Positions 48,980-61,127 of a stretch of 64,000 nucleotides of DNA are shown here, piece by piece. Position 1 is the first letter of the stretch; every line of letters begins with the position of its first letter. The stretch is from Opisthorchis felineus. Its lineage: Eukaryota; Platyhelminthes; Trematoda; Opisthorchiida; Opisthorchiidae. Both the position numbers and the translations under genes were made by a program. The stretch spans positions 370,755-434,754 of the forward strand of contig SJOL01006410.1 of NCBI GenBank assembly GCA_004794785.1. The letters run 5' to 3'. The notes below the pieces were generated by a model. The model was not told where the DNA came from. It was given only the letters and a program-made list of their open reading frames with translations, and did not search any database.

Positions 48980-49520
48980 GAGTCTTATGAAACTCCAAAT
49001 TACCTAGGGAGTTCAGTACATCCACGTGACCAACTCTAACAGAAACATGTAACAGAATGCCAATGCGGTATGACAACAGCGGGGAAGACGACAAAAGTTC
49101 AAAACCAGCAGCTCCCGATATCACCCGCGAGGACGATAATGCACCACAAACGGTAGATGTACCTATCTGTATATCGCGTAGACAGTCCTGGTTACATCAA
49201 TACACAACTGTTTTTACTGGTTCACAGAAAACTCCCAAACTACGTTATCTGGGTACCTGAACAGAACACTTGTCCACGTCTAGAAGCAACCTGCGGTTGT
49301 GACCAAATCTCGTGTGAGCGTGAGGATGAACATGATGTCAAACCGAAAATATCGCTAGTAACGTTAGGATCGCTTGATAGTGCACACTAGAGCGGTCACC
49401 AAAAACCCAAATACGGATAAGGAAAATGGTTCAAGCGTTGGCTTCTTTATTGACGAATATGTCCTGCAATGTGTAAGCGGTCGGTGAGAAGACATGTTCC
49501 GGAGGTATAGCAGTGGTAGT
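48980..49520. other. No gene seen
   Basis: Two overlapping plus-strand frames of 67 and 77 codons (49057-49390) lack motifs. Nothing else is supported. Confidence 0.4.
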
Positions 49521-49526
49521 GGCACT

Positions 49527-49702
49527 AGAAAAGAAGTCGTTCAGCTCTAATACCCTTTCAGTGCCTAGCTGCCATGCCAGCCGAAGGAAGCACGGGGGCT
49601 GGGAAACTGCCAGATTGCCCAAGCCTACGCAGAGGTCAGGTTCGAACTACGGGCCTTTCGGTCAATAAATTCGCGCTCAAACCACAGCCATCCAGCCCCC
49701 CG
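49527..49702 (-). repeat. tRNA-derived SINE-like copy
   Basis: On the minus strand it starts GGGGGGCTGGATGGCTGTGG with TGGCTGTGGTTTGAGCG as a box A-like motif and GTAGTTCGAACCTGACC as box B. It continues GTAGGCTTGGGCAATCTGG, CGTGCTTCCTTCGGCTGGCA, and TAGGCACTGAAAGGGTATTA up to GAACGACTTC. This is the fullest copy of the family seen also at 14575, 58590 and 60010. The tRNA-like head indicates an internal pol III promoter origin. Confidence 0.75.
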
Positions 49703-49709
49703 TAGTAGC

Positions 49710-52700
49710 ACTAGAAACAACGCCGATCGCAATGGATTACTTTGGAGACCCTCTCAGTATTTTTGAGGAAATGACCACGTCCTGTGGGATGCATTGACAA
49801 CGACAGTTAGCGCTGAGAATGTTTATTGTGGAGAGAGTACTGCTTTGTCAGGGGGGTTGAGTGGGAGGGAGAGCGAACCAGCTCGTAACAAGAGTTCAGA
49901 TGAGTATCGCGTATGAAGCGCAACCTTCAAAAAGGTTTCCGGTGAGGGAAACAGTCACATCATATCCCATCATCATCACGGACCAACATAAAATTTCGTT
50001 ACCGAAAGGGTCTGAGGAAGCATCCACAAATCACCAGAATGGACTGAGTAGAAGACCAAACTGGTCAGGCAACGATCAATTTGTCAAACTGCGTAGGTTG
50101 TAACATGCTCTTGGATGGACTCCTCCCATAAGTCAGCATGCTTTTGCTCACCATTATGATGAACGTTCAGGGGGCGTGGAATTAGAAACAGGCAAATTCA
50201 TATGGTGATTGGAGACTCATAAACGGTTAGTTGGAAGTAAAATAACTTAATGTGATTTAACTGAACAAATTAACAAGGTGCTCAACATGAGCATGTGCCG
50301 AAGACAGCCCACGAAAGTGCCGCGCATATATTACCTAGAGGACGATGTTGGAGGGAAAATGAGCTTGTATGGTGTGGATTTATTAAACATTTAACTTGAA
50401 GAAATGAAGGATTTTTTCCGGACTTCAGCACAGTACGACCCACACTGTCACCTGAATACTGAACACGAGGCGACAACCCCGTGGTATAAGTGTAGAGGTT
50501 AAGCCAACGGATGCTGATCAGTAGACACCGTGGTTCGAGTTGGTTTCTAACTGGTCGGTGGTTTGTTCGCTGAGCAGGGCAATTTAATTGTAAACGTTTT
50601 ATTACGCTTTATCCTGTACGTGAGGCACGTGTAAGCGCGCACACATCAAAGGTTAAACGACTAAAAAATGATATCCAGTTCTAATGAGGAACCACCGGAA
50701 ATATGATTACTAAACGGTCTCAAAACATGTCTCATTACAAAAAAACGGTTGTCTCCAAGAGAAATGCTTCCGACCAAAAAGTATCTCTTCCGTGTTCGGT
50801 GTAGCGTTATGCTGATGGGCTAGTTACCCCGTAGCACATTAGAAGGCTAGTATGAAAATCGGAGCAGGGTTTCGGGTCGCTTGTGGTGCGTCGTGAATGA
50901 TCTGATATGTATGATAGCGTTACTGAAATTTGCATGTCTGACCAACACTGCAAAAACTAAAATGGCTTCACAATCCAGGGGCATAAATGCGGTGAGCATC
51001 CATGAAGACATCTTCAATACTGATGCGGTTACCTTTACCTCAGAAAAAATACCGACATGTCTTGACATGTAAAAGGTGTAGAATAGAATGCAAGGTTTAA
51101 TGCTGTTAGGGATGTTGTATCTCGAGTGGATTCGCTTGCCGTAGACCCGTTAATAGGTTTGCATTGATTTGCAAGCCTAGAGCCAAGCCGGGTAGGTTAG
51201 TAGTAAATTCGGTTCCTAATATCAAACCCCTTCCATTCAGGTTAGCCAATTATTTGGCCAGTTGACTCGAGTCTTTGGATCATCATCAACAACAGCACAA
51301 AGCTGGTGTTCAACAACTGTTCTTCGTTGGCATACAGCCATGATTTGAAAGTCATATTGTGAAGGAATGAAAGTGGATTAGGAATGGACCTGGTTCTAGC
51401 CTACTTTCTAAGGTTCTTACGCATCCAGACAGTCAGACAACCTGGAGAGAAACTGACAACAACAACGTCGTTGGCGAAAATTGGCCGCCATAGTTGCAGC
51501 GTCTCCAAACACGCACAAGGGAGATCAGGCGGACCCCATCCTGTCGCACCGACAGTACATGGGCTTTTCTAATCAACTTCATACTGTCTTGTCGGGTCAA
51601 ACTTTGACCATTGGGCAGAGAAAAAAAGTCTTTCGGCAAGCGCAGTATTTGACTACACCACCGCACCTCTTGGTGCTGGACGCATTCTTCAATTGAGGTT
51701 TCCGTTGTACACACGAACACTCGTTTTCCAACTGCCTCGTTACGGATTCGCCGACATTAGCCAACACGACACAGCGCCACTCATCTTTCAATAACGGAAA
51801 CAACATCATGTGGTCACGTATTGACTAGCTCCTCAAGTGACGACTTCTCAGATGGGATGAAATCTCTATTGAAAATCACCAAATCTCCTCATCCCATCAT
51901 CAATCTAAAAACAGCTAAGAGGCAGGATAATTTCACATAAGTGGAACATCCATCAGACAGGTCCGCACTCGAGCAGCCAGACCAGATGGTGTGGTTTCCA
52001 TGATTGAAGGATAGTGGCGCTGTGTCATAAGTGAGAACCGACATTGATGATCATATGCTCGTGGCCAAACGTTCAAGTGCTTAACCACAGGCCGGAAGGT
52101 AGCGGGTTGGCTCGCTGAGCAGAACCAACGACCACCAACTGTACCTGAGCTATTAGCATTTTCATCAATAGCAAATCGCAGAACGTGTGACCGGACTACT
52201 CTAGGAGACAGAGAATAGCACTTACATATGTAAATATCAGAAGAACGTCAAAGCAACCCAGAAGAGTACTTGGTTACGGTGCACTATGGGGTTATTGTCC
52301 GCAAGCGCACACAACCTTAAATTTGACCTAAGTTTCAGCACTACGATATTGCAGCGTACCCAATTCAGTGGTTCTAGCGAACCACACGTTTGTTCAACAG
52401 ACGAAACTAGGCCACCACTGTACTTTTTGTACCGGAAGATTGTACTCAAACATTCAAAATACTTTGGTCACCCTATCCGCAGGAAATGTCATTATGAATC
52501 GCTAAGTACAACAGAAATGATTACTATGCGGGATGCGTATAGCTGTGTCACGTGATCCGGTTTAAGCCTGGCATATTAGGCAGAATGCTCTGGAAATGCG
52601 AGGTGGCGCAGAAGGCATCCTCTCATCAGCGAATGTGCTTAAGAGGACCCCAAACCACTCCTGAGTGAGGAGCACAATAGGGATAACAGAATAAACCAGA

Positions 52701-52790
52701 GACACAGCAGTGATCAATTATGTGAAATACCATTGATAGAGAAGAAAAGCAGTTTATTTGTATAGAGACGCGTCGAAATACTAGTGGTTC
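49710..52790. other. No gene seen
   Basis: Frames up to 95 codons. Near 52010-52110 is a repeat fragment (GTGGCGCTGTGTC, GGCCAAACGTTCAAGTGCTTAA) related to the family at 61430. At 51430-51500 (-) a short FANDVVVVS string in one frame recalls the reverse transcriptase YADD box, but its surroundings do not support it. Confidence 0.45.
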
Positions 52791-52794
52791 CGAT

Positions 52795-52880
52795 GAGTTT
52801 ATTGGCTGTTGATCGGGTAATTGTTGATCTGTTCGTCGACCTTGACAACTAAATCGCAAACGTTTCGCCCCCAAACAGAT
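52795..52880 (+). repeat. Diverged copy of the retroelement tail at 57139
   Basis: GTTGATC[AG]GGT..TTGTTGATCTGTTCGTCGA, CTTGACAACT.AAT and GCAAACGTTTCG.CCCC follow the same order as 57140-57205. Old copy. Confidence 0.65.
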
Positions 52881-52889
52881 ATCAGTACG

Positions 52890-55800
52890 CGCACTGATCG
52901 TTATCAGCAGCAGCAATATCATCCGTGCACTGGTTTGGTGACGAAATGTTAGCAAATTAATTTTCAAGGTCGCCGAATAGATCAACAGCCACCTGATGAA
53001 CAAGTAAATGATTTGTATGCCATTTTATTTGACTCAGAATAGGGAAGAAAAGATCGCGTCACATCTGATCAATTGGCTTCCTCAGAAAATCTAACGCGAT
53101 CCTCATAGAACGTAAGACGGAAACCCACAGGTTCTACTCGTGTTCGTCTAGTTGAACACTGAAATATCATACATAAAATCACATAATTCGCCAACAACAC
53201 CCCCAGATGACCGTACGTGAGATGACAATTGAACCGACAGCCTACGTTCAAAATCGTGACCTGTGCATCGTACCCACATAAACCAAGTGACTGCAGGAAA
53301 ATGTGAACGAGAATCTTAACAAAAGTGAAACGTTGCGCACCGGATGGACGGACTCTGTGTATCATGCACACAGCAACTGTCCGCCCATGTAACGCGCTTA
53401 TGCAGAGGCGAAAAGGGCTAGCTGTAAGCTGTGCATAACCTTGGGATTTACGACTCATATTAGTGCGTTCTGTCCCTTTGAACATTGGTGATAATCTGAA
53501 GCGCATATGCATCAAGTATGTCACACGTATCATCCTTCATATGACGAAAAACGGATACTTTTGAGGGTTTGCCTACTCATGTGCTCAAAAAGTAGGCTAC
53601 GAACCTACAAATTACCATATTCGGAGGAATATCCTCATCATTGTCAGTATTGATAGTTGAGATGTGACAGTTGTATCCCGTTCGATCATAATTCAAAGCA
53701 ATTCTTCCTCCCCTTTTCCGGGCGCTTCAAAAGAATCACGCATACGACAGCATGCGGTGGAAATTTGAAGCATTGCATGCATGCATATGTGTGCATATAT
53801 GAAATTTCAAATCATGTATTTTGTGGAGTGCGACCTGCCGTTCATCGCATTGCGAGAATACTTTGGCAATAACTTCATCACTAGAGGTTCCTACTCAAGT
53901 TGAGTATCTAAACAACTGTCCCAGCATGTGAAAATCAAAATATGGCTGGCGTTGAGCAATTGCAATAGAGACTAAGAGAAGTTCATATAAACTTGTGCAG
54001 CATGAGAGGTCCACAGGACGGCAACAACATCAGTGAAGCGTGCACAACGGCTAACAAGTGCTCTTAGTAAAGTTCCGCTTAGATAACTACGCTGAAGAAT
54101 CAATACCAGGAAATGTAATGACCAAAGCCAGCGAAGTAGTCCTAAATTTCACAGCAAACTGGTAGCGCCCTATTAGGGACACTAGGTGAAGTTTAGAAAC
54201 CACCGGTGTAAACAGCCTGTATGAAATAACACGCTGAGGTTGAAAAAGTTCAGGAAAAAGAACAAAATACCAGAAAAGAGCTGGTATTTCCCGAACACGG
54301 TGGTGTAGGGACTCGAAGAAAGGAACCCCGTAACTCTGTAAGTGTAGATTTGATTGCATTATAGTCTGTAGTAGCTAAGTAATCCTCGGAAACTTGTGCA
54401 GAGACGGTTCGACACTGATTTGAGGGTTTGATACGTTTAGAAAGCTTTAGGTACCGCTGAATCTGTTAGATCACTTTAGCATCTATAACGAACCGAGTTT
54501 CTTCATTCGAATTGGAATCTTGGAACACGACAATACCGTTAAAAACTTCTCGAGAGCACAATTAAGTGGACTGGGATACGACATACTGGGTACATTTCGC
54601 TGTATCTTTCTGAGTGTATGTTATAGAAAAACAGTAGGTAAATAAAATATAACAATAATGTTTACCATTGGGCCGTTGAAAACGAGCTAATCTTGAAGGA
54701 AGTGCCACCAGTATCAGCGGCTTCTTCTGTTTACACAGGTTACGTACTGCGCAAACTTATGTTTTTGTAGTACAAACCTGAGAAGCTGCAGCGAAATACA
54801 CTGGGCGCATAGCACAACAGTTAATTTCGCTACGTTCTCTTCAAATGACAATCGTTAAACCCTCGTCGTAATTGTTGTCAAAGTGTCAAAACCGCACAAT
54901 CACTATTTTATCACTACCGAAAATAGCGAAAAACCGTTCTGACGTGAACCGAAGGAGGAAAACCCCTCGGAGGTTTTACTGAAAATCGAGAACAGCTACG
55001 AACCATATGGTGGGTCATTATTTGTCGCGTCCTGATGGATGTGGGCCATGACTGACAATCGCACCGCTATAATTTGTTTTTTTTTTCTGTTGCCCGTCGA
55101 ACGTAGGTCATTCCTCACCACCTATCAAGTTATTTGGTCAGAAGGCCTGTACACCGAAAGAATGAACGGGGCTGTAACGAGGCTGCAGAAATTCCTTAAA
55201 TGTGATATATCACACTTACACCTGGATTCCTAGGTTAGCAATTTTAACCGATAGCTCTGTGCTCCAGCTTGGTGGCAAGTAAGACTTTTCGTAGCTTTTG
55301 GAACTGCGGGCTGGACTGAGTAAACACGGGCGTCACGTCAGAGTTATCCAGCAATGAAATCTAATGGTTCACATCAGGATTCAAGCTGACTGACTACTGG
55401 TCGCCTCCAGCAATGGTGACTAAATCAAAACTGATTGTCAACACATAAACGCAAACAACGATTACCGTCATGCGTGTTATTCGTTGCTGTTCTTCGGTGT
55501 GCTTGGTTTCAGTAGTTGTGGCAAACCTCATATGCACAAAATATCCACCGAAATAATGTTTTTTTTTATACTGATTGTTATATAATATATTACAACATAT
55601 ATATGTATGCACATAACTGATTTCCGAAAGGAGATATACGGTGGAATCACCAAGTTTAATCAATGGTTGATGCGGTGACATTACATTTACGGTAGCAGCA
55701 CAGAGTTCTCCTCGATTGCCAACTACGAGTCGTTGAACCTGGATACTACTGACAGCAACCAACCGATGCATTCGAACCAGTCAACTTAAGCATGTGCATT

Positions 55801-57100
55801 GTCCAACTATCGCAAATGGTGGGATAGACCTGATCTAAACAACAGAATCGTATTCGTTAATCGGCTCAACGAGCGAACGCCCTGAATGACAAAGGATATT
55901 CCTGAGGATTAGTTAAAAACACAAATGAAGTTCAATGAATAGAAGGATGATCGTTAATATGTTTGCTAAACCGAGCAATTTGGCTGCAAACTTTCCATCA
56001 CCAGTCGAGCCGACATCAACAGCGCGTTGTGGGACCGGAAGGGCACGGTTGTTGCGCGCGCATAAATTGATAAGGGTCTACTGACCCAGTTCGAACGTGA
56101 TCGATCACCAGTCGAAGGCAGGTCAACCAACAGGCCAACACCAAACGACGAATGATAGGCCAACGTCACACAACTGTGGTAGCAAAGGTCCGGAATTCAT
56201 CAGGAACCTATACTAAGGTGGTAAACATTCATCGAGTTGCGCAAGCAAATTTGGCGCGCGACAAAGTCTATATTGCTAGCAAAGAATGCACGACCAGTGT
56301 GTGTACATGATTCGGGGTTCAATGTATCCAGCAATTCACATCGGACAACTTACTGACAACTAGGAACACGAAAGACGCGCACTTGTTCCATAAAGACTGC
56401 AAAAAGTGCAAGAGAGCTCGAATGCGGCTCTTCTGCAACCTACTGAAGGGAAATCATACAGGTTTTCGGAAGTCTCAGTCAATCAGAGTTGAATTCACAC
56501 AAAGGGTATCTGTTCACCGAGGTCACCGTAACTTACTTGCGCCACCAGTCAACCAAGTGTCATGATGCAGAACCAGTGTAATCCATTTGGCTGGAGCTGG
56601 CTATCACAGCAGCCGGTTCAGACACTGATAAGAGTAACTGGGTGAGCTTCGGCTCACCCAATCGCTTCGGTCACACAAGCGACCGATCGTTATCACATAA
56701 TGATCTCAAATGAATCAAATACGCGAAAACGGTGACAACAAAAACCGCTTTTGTTGTCATTTTACTCTGTTTCGGTTTGGCAAGCCTGAATAAGAATGCC
56801 ACAGTTATGTAGTCCATTGTTAAACGCCAGCAGACCAAGATCACATCAGGCCATGTACCGAAAAAAACAGCATCGAGTCGAAGCTATTAATTGATCCATC
56901 CAGATGGTTGGGATTACTCTGTTACCAATCACATGCAATCGGCACCTTGCCGAATATCTTACTTGTCAACTCCGTACTTGGCATACCCGTCCTGCTTATG
57001 GATTTGACTGCGTTTTCAATGTTCAAATGCTTGTCGTTTAAGCCATCGAAAAGGATCACCAATGCAGAGATGGAATAAGCTCGAAGTTAGGAAAAATACC
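52890..57100. other. No gene firmly supported
   Basis: A 154-codon minus-strand frame at 53069-53533 has no domain and may be repeat-derived. Another at 55394-55771 is listed separately. A good minus-strand donor (GCGCAA|GTAAGT) at 56536 has stops in all frames before it. Confidence 0.4.
55394..55771 (-). other. Open frame ending in one hydrophobic helix
   Basis: This is a 125-codon frame whose last part reads EEQQRITRMTVIVVCVYVL and then ISFDLVTIAGG. A basic stretch leading into a hydrophobic run is reminiscent of helix 6 of rhodopsin-like receptors, or of any single membrane helix. No splice sites bound it convincingly and the first half matches nothing I know. Weak call, possibly chance. 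Confidence 0.15.
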
Positions 57101-57138
57101 TGTTTCACAGCCGCAGCCGATAGTTTGGAACACCGTAT

Positions 57139-57316
57139 TGGTTGATCAGATGGCAGTTGATCTGCTCGCCGAGCTTGGCAATTGGTTTGCAAACGTTTCG
57201 TCCCCAGTCGAGGAGTTGAGTGACCCACTCAACAGCGCACTGACGATGTCTCCTCGACTGGAGACCAAACCGATTGCCAAGCTCGGCGGACAGATCAACT
57301 ACCATCTGATCAACCA
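57139..57316. repeat. Long imperfect palindrome made of two retroelement tails
   Basis: The left arm (57139-57214) and right arm (57250-57316) are reverse complements over about 65 bases, from GGTTGATCAGATGG to TCGAGGAG. The right arm lacks a short GAAACGTTTGC piece present in the left. The 35-base centre contains TTGAGTG/CACTCAA, itself a small hairpin, then CACTGACGATGTC. Each arm is a copy of the tail family also seen at 30685 and 52795. Confidence 0.8.
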
Positions 57317-57329
57317 ACAATATATACAC

Positions 57330-58585
57330 CCGAACTACCTATATTTCGACAAATTGACAGTTTGGAACACTGTTTGTGATATCTTTTGAGGGGAAAGAGC
57401 AAGACGTGTTCTGCACACTTTTTTCACAACAGCAAAAAGTGTTAATCAGTAACCGATTATTGTGCACGCAATCAAAACAGATAGATGTATCTGCCTTTCC
57501 TGACAAGCCTAGGTCAGTCAACAAATTATTCTGTAGCGAAGGAAACTATGAGGGTTGTAGGTCAAACTGCTCGTTAATTACAGTCAGATCTCCCAACCGT
57601 CTCTTCATCCGAAGATCACTCCACATAAGGACCATGTCAGTCCTACAATAGGTGACATTCTTTGCGTATCGTTCAGTTTGAATGGAGAATTTGAACGTCT
57701 CTAGCCTGAAGAGTTTATGGTACATACCCATGGAATTCGCATTGATTTCGCTTGAGTCTAGCGCAGGAAGCATACTGGACCAACCAGAATAGATCTAATG
57801 CAGCGTCAAAAAATGCAGATGTTCGGAAGTGGCGAAAAAATAGAGATGGTAGGAGCTTCAAACCGAAATTCTCATTGTATACCAGTGGGAGCTTCTGTAT
57901 TAAGAATACGCTACAAGGGAACTGAGACCTGGATCTATAAGACCCAGTGGAATTTGTTCCCCTGAAGATAAGCTTACCATTACTATAAATTCGACCGTGG
58001 TGTACACTTTAATCAGTGGCCATAAAACGCAGGAATCAATCTTAAAACACAGTAGGCGGTGACTTTAAAAGTTCGTTCACATCTGTACAGACAGTTTGGG
58101 TGGTGCCCCGGAAGACCCTGTTTTGTAGAGGAATCGTATAGCAGGTTTCAGCGGAACATTAGCACATATGAGGTCCGGTATACTTTTGATTATACGGTGC
58201 ATTTAGGAAAGGAATTCCAGTACGCCTGACAAACTGCGTGATTACACACGCTTTTAGCTCAAAAGCGTTAGTCATTAACAGTTTGATTCACATTTCCCCT
58301 TTTAACACTGGAATGGCCCGAAAAAGTCGGTCTTACTACGACCACCCTGGTCGAACTTGACCGCATTTCTGAGCGAAAACCATCAATAGGAAAAACATAA
58401 TTCGAATCAAAAAAGCGGGTTCCCTACATGGAATTAAAGATGAAGAACAATACAATATAATAAAGACGTCCATCGGATAACGTAAAAAGCACGCGACACT
58501 ACCTATAAGGAAAACCATTATAGAAATAATGGGCGATTTAATTCACCCGGACAAAAACAAGGGGATGTTCAAGTATTAGGAAACC
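57330..58585. other. No gene seen
   Basis: Plus-strand frame 57376-57651 (91 codons) and minus-strand frame 57546-57773 have no motif. No repeats of note. Confidence 0.45.
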
Positions 58586-58589
58586 ATTG

Positions 58590-58800
58590 GTTTGAGATGG
58601 ATCAGAGGTTAGAGCACGAATTTACTGACAGAAAGGTTCGTGGTTCGAACCCGACCTCTGCATCCCGAATTCTCCTGTCTAGGCTTGGGCAACCTGGAAG
58701 TACCCCAGCTCTCGTGCTTCCTTCAGGTGGCACGGCAGCTAGGCACCGAAAAGGTGTTATAGCTGGACGGTTTTTTGGCTTGAGAATTTTCAGTAAAAAA
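58590..58800 (+). repeat. tRNA-derived SINE-like copy
   Basis: The head reads ATCAGAGGTTAGAGCACG (box A-like) and CGTGGTTCGAACCCGACC (box B). The shared body follows: GCTTGGGCAACCTGG, CGTGCTTCCTTCAGGTGGCA and TAGGCACCGAAAAGGTGTTA. The chance peptide [12 protein letters not shown]...PSGG across it is typical of repeat-derived predictions in opisthorchiid flukes as I recall them. Confidence 0.78.
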
Positions 58801-58809
58801 AACTTCTCC

Positions 58810-59785
58810 TCTCTCTCTCAGTGAAATAGTTCTGAATTCTAGCACACGTGAGATCGTCATTTCCGATAATATATGCATCACCTCTAGATTCCTAGTGTTC
58901 AAATTACGATCTGGCATCCGCAGGCAAGTACGTCGGCGAGTCATATGACTGGTCAAGTCAAGAGTTTTGGTTGATCTGACAATGAGCTGAAATGAAGCGG
59001 CCGTGAGCTAAAAATGGCCGGTCATTTAACAGTAGGACGTCGTCGTCGTCAGTTCAACGATGGGTCTTTCGTTCAACCAAACGGAACTAGCATAAAAGAC
59101 TGCAATGCATGGTGGTTTCCCTTGAGTTCCTGAAACTAGCTAACTTCGATCGAGATTACTCATTAACTCAAGGGTAGCCTATACACCAACTTAAGTCAAA
59201 ATAGCCGACTTCTTGAATCTGTATCTGCAGAGGAGAAAGGGTAGTGTTCCAGTCGGTAGAAGAAACCTCATCCTGCAACATACGAAGATCCCATTAGGAC
59301 GGGCAAGATTATGAGAATTCGCGGGGGCACCAGTTCATCCTTCCACTATTCTGTAGTGTCTAACTAACGTATTAGATTTTTACAACATGGTTGCGCTGGT
59401 TTTCCTACATTAGCGGTAAGTTCCAATTTTCTGAGACAAACCGTCTGAGCCATAAATTACATCGTCACCTGATTGTTCGCCTGATGCTCTGCGTGGGTGT
59501 CTATGGTATGCACAATCGTTCCTGCGTTACTGTAACAAATCAACGAAAAGTACGTTTGTTCAAAAGTATGTGGGCACCATAAACAAAAATAGACGCCTTT
59601 TGCTTCGAATGACTTCAAAAGACTCGTACAATATTTCATATAATTTCGAGGATACCAGCTTTTAGTGCAAAAACATTGTATTCACTTTAGACGCAAGGGA
59701 AATTGCTCGAGAACAACGAAGTCACCATTTTGATAAAAACTCCCAGTGATTCAGAGGGAGTGAGCATGTTGGTGTGAAATTACCT
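58810..59785. other. No gene seen
   Basis: Only short frames; no repeats recognised. Confidence 0.45.
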
Positions 59786-59789
59786 GTTT

Positions 59790-59923
59790 TGACGAGTATA
59801 AAGTTTAATAGGACGGGTCCTACAGAAGATCGATATGTGAGGGCGTCTACCAGAAATCATGTCATAAGCCGGGAAGTAGAGCGAAACCCGGTTCCCGAGG
59901 TTTCCCGCACAGTCGACTGTATA
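59790..59923 (-). CDS. Candidate internal exon, function unknown
   Basis: This 134-nt minus-strand segment is bounded by CTTATACAG and a strong donor AACAG|GTAATT. The frame, entered with two bases and left with two, reads NLGNRVSLYFPAYDMISG and then FCRTRPIKLYTRQN. Splice sites are good but no family is recognised. It lies upstream of the phosphatase on the same strand, so it could be one of its missing 5' exons or a separate gene. Confidence 0.25.
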
Positions 59924-60009
59924 AGATTTGGGAATTTTTAAAGGACATTTCGTCCTACATGTGAAGCTAAGGATCCTTACCGGCAGATCAACAGTGGGAA
60001 TACTACATC

Positions 60010-60070
60010 TATAATAATAATAATCGTTCAGCCGTAACACCTTTTCGGTGCCTGGCTGCCATGCCAGGGG
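60010..60070 (-). repeat. SINE-like 3' end with (ATT)n tail
   Basis: On the minus strand, CTGGCATGGCAGCCAGGCAC is followed by CGAAAAGGTGTTACGGCTGAACG and an ATTATTATTAT tail. This shows that the family ends in a simple AT-rich repeat. It abuts the Penelope remnant at 60073. Confidence 0.7.
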
Positions 60071-60072
60071 GA

Positions 60073-60823
60073 AACTAAAGACCACAGTGTACGAGAAGCC
60101 AACGGGCACTGGGGCAATTTTGAACTACTCATCTACCCATCCGAAGTCAATATTCGCTAGTATTGCCTCATCAGTGTATGGGCGCGTAAGAACTCAAATT
60201 GAGGTAAAGAACAAACTTCGGGGTAGTGGATATCCAGCTAGCATGATTAGGCGTCAATTGCGAAGGGTGTTGGTACCGGTAGCGAAACCCAACAGGGAAG
60301 TGCTGTTATTCCATATAAACCAGGAACATCGGAGGTCATTCGAAGGACTCTAAACACGGCTAACATAAGAGTAGCTTTACAGAAGGGAAACATTGTGCGC
60401 TCTGCACTGGTGCAATTGAAGGACCGCCTCCCGGTGAACAGAACCAGGGACCGTGTCTACAAAATTAAGTGTAACGACTGCACTAAGGTCTAAATATGGC
60501 AGACGGCCAGGGAACTTCACACCAGAGTCGGAGCACAAGAGGAAAATAAACAAGCCGCCGAGAAACGCAGATGATTATTGAACGTTACTGAAAGACTCGA
60601 CAATGGTGGAACATGCACTGGACACAAAATAGATTTAGAAAACGTTGGGGTTTCGAGGCGAGGACTAAGGTCAACGCCACAGAGACTGATGGCCGAGGCG
60701 GCAGAAATCGCCAAACATCTCAGTGTTAATAGAAGGCGTGGAACTGGCAAGCGTGTAAGGGACGGTTTTGCATCAGTCGAGCTGAAACGTGTTGGTGTGT
60801 ACTTCTCAGGAGGAGGAGGATAG
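60073..60823 (+). pseudogene. Penelope-like element remnant: RT thumb plus GIY-YIG endonuclease
   Basis: The frame starts TVYEKPTGTGAILNYSSTHP, the thumb motif of Penelope-like reverse transcriptases (VYRKPTxTxxxLxxxSxHP), and continues with LRGSGYPASMIRRQL. After a frame change near 60350 it reads GNIVRSALVQLKDRLP and then VYKIKCNDCTKV. A TAA now stands in place of the Tyr of the GIY-YIG YIG half, followed by IWQTARELHTRVG. A further segment (60578-60823, another frame) reads HKIDLENVGVSRRGLRSTPQR and MAEAAEIAKH, the endonuclease C-terminal part. Frameshifts and stops make it dead. These elements move by target-primed reverse transcription and are linked to hammerhead ribozymes. Confidence 0.78.
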
Positions 60824-61127
60824 CACTTAACCTCACCCACCTTCCCTCCATCCTCGCTCACAAGCCACAAAGACCAACGAAATTTACCACTGGCACTCAC
60901 CGGTGAATCATTAATTGAAGCACTTGAAGTGGAAGATTAAGAAACCAAACCCGATCGGAACTAACTTGAAACTCCTCCAACCCATCAACGCAAGATTTAG
61001 GCAACCACACTAACCGACAAGAATCGTTAATTGACATCCAACACTGATCTAGTGCACTAATCTGAAGACGTCTTACTGAATGGTTTTCCGTTTACCTTAA
61101 AACCTGGCCAATTTGGTGACCTGCTCA

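Noticed and set aside
51430..51510. Reverse transcriptase YADD-like string (FANDVVVVS) on the minus strand
   Set aside because: The catalytic second Asp pattern is not matched properly and flanking frames carry none of the other RT motifs.
53069..53533. 154-codon minus-strand frame as a membrane protein
   Set aside because: Hydrophobic runs are scattered, no family fits, and it may be repeat-derived.
55394..55771. G-protein-coupled receptor exon
   Set aside because: A single basic-then-hydrophobic helix is not enough. No DRY, NPxxY or other helix was found nearby and splice sites are lacking.
57376..57651. 91-codon plus-strand frame as a gene
   Set aside because: No domain, no splice signals, and an equal-length frame lies opposite.
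58597..58824. 75-codon plus-strand frame as a protein
   Set aside because: It is the translated body of the tRNA-derived repeat.
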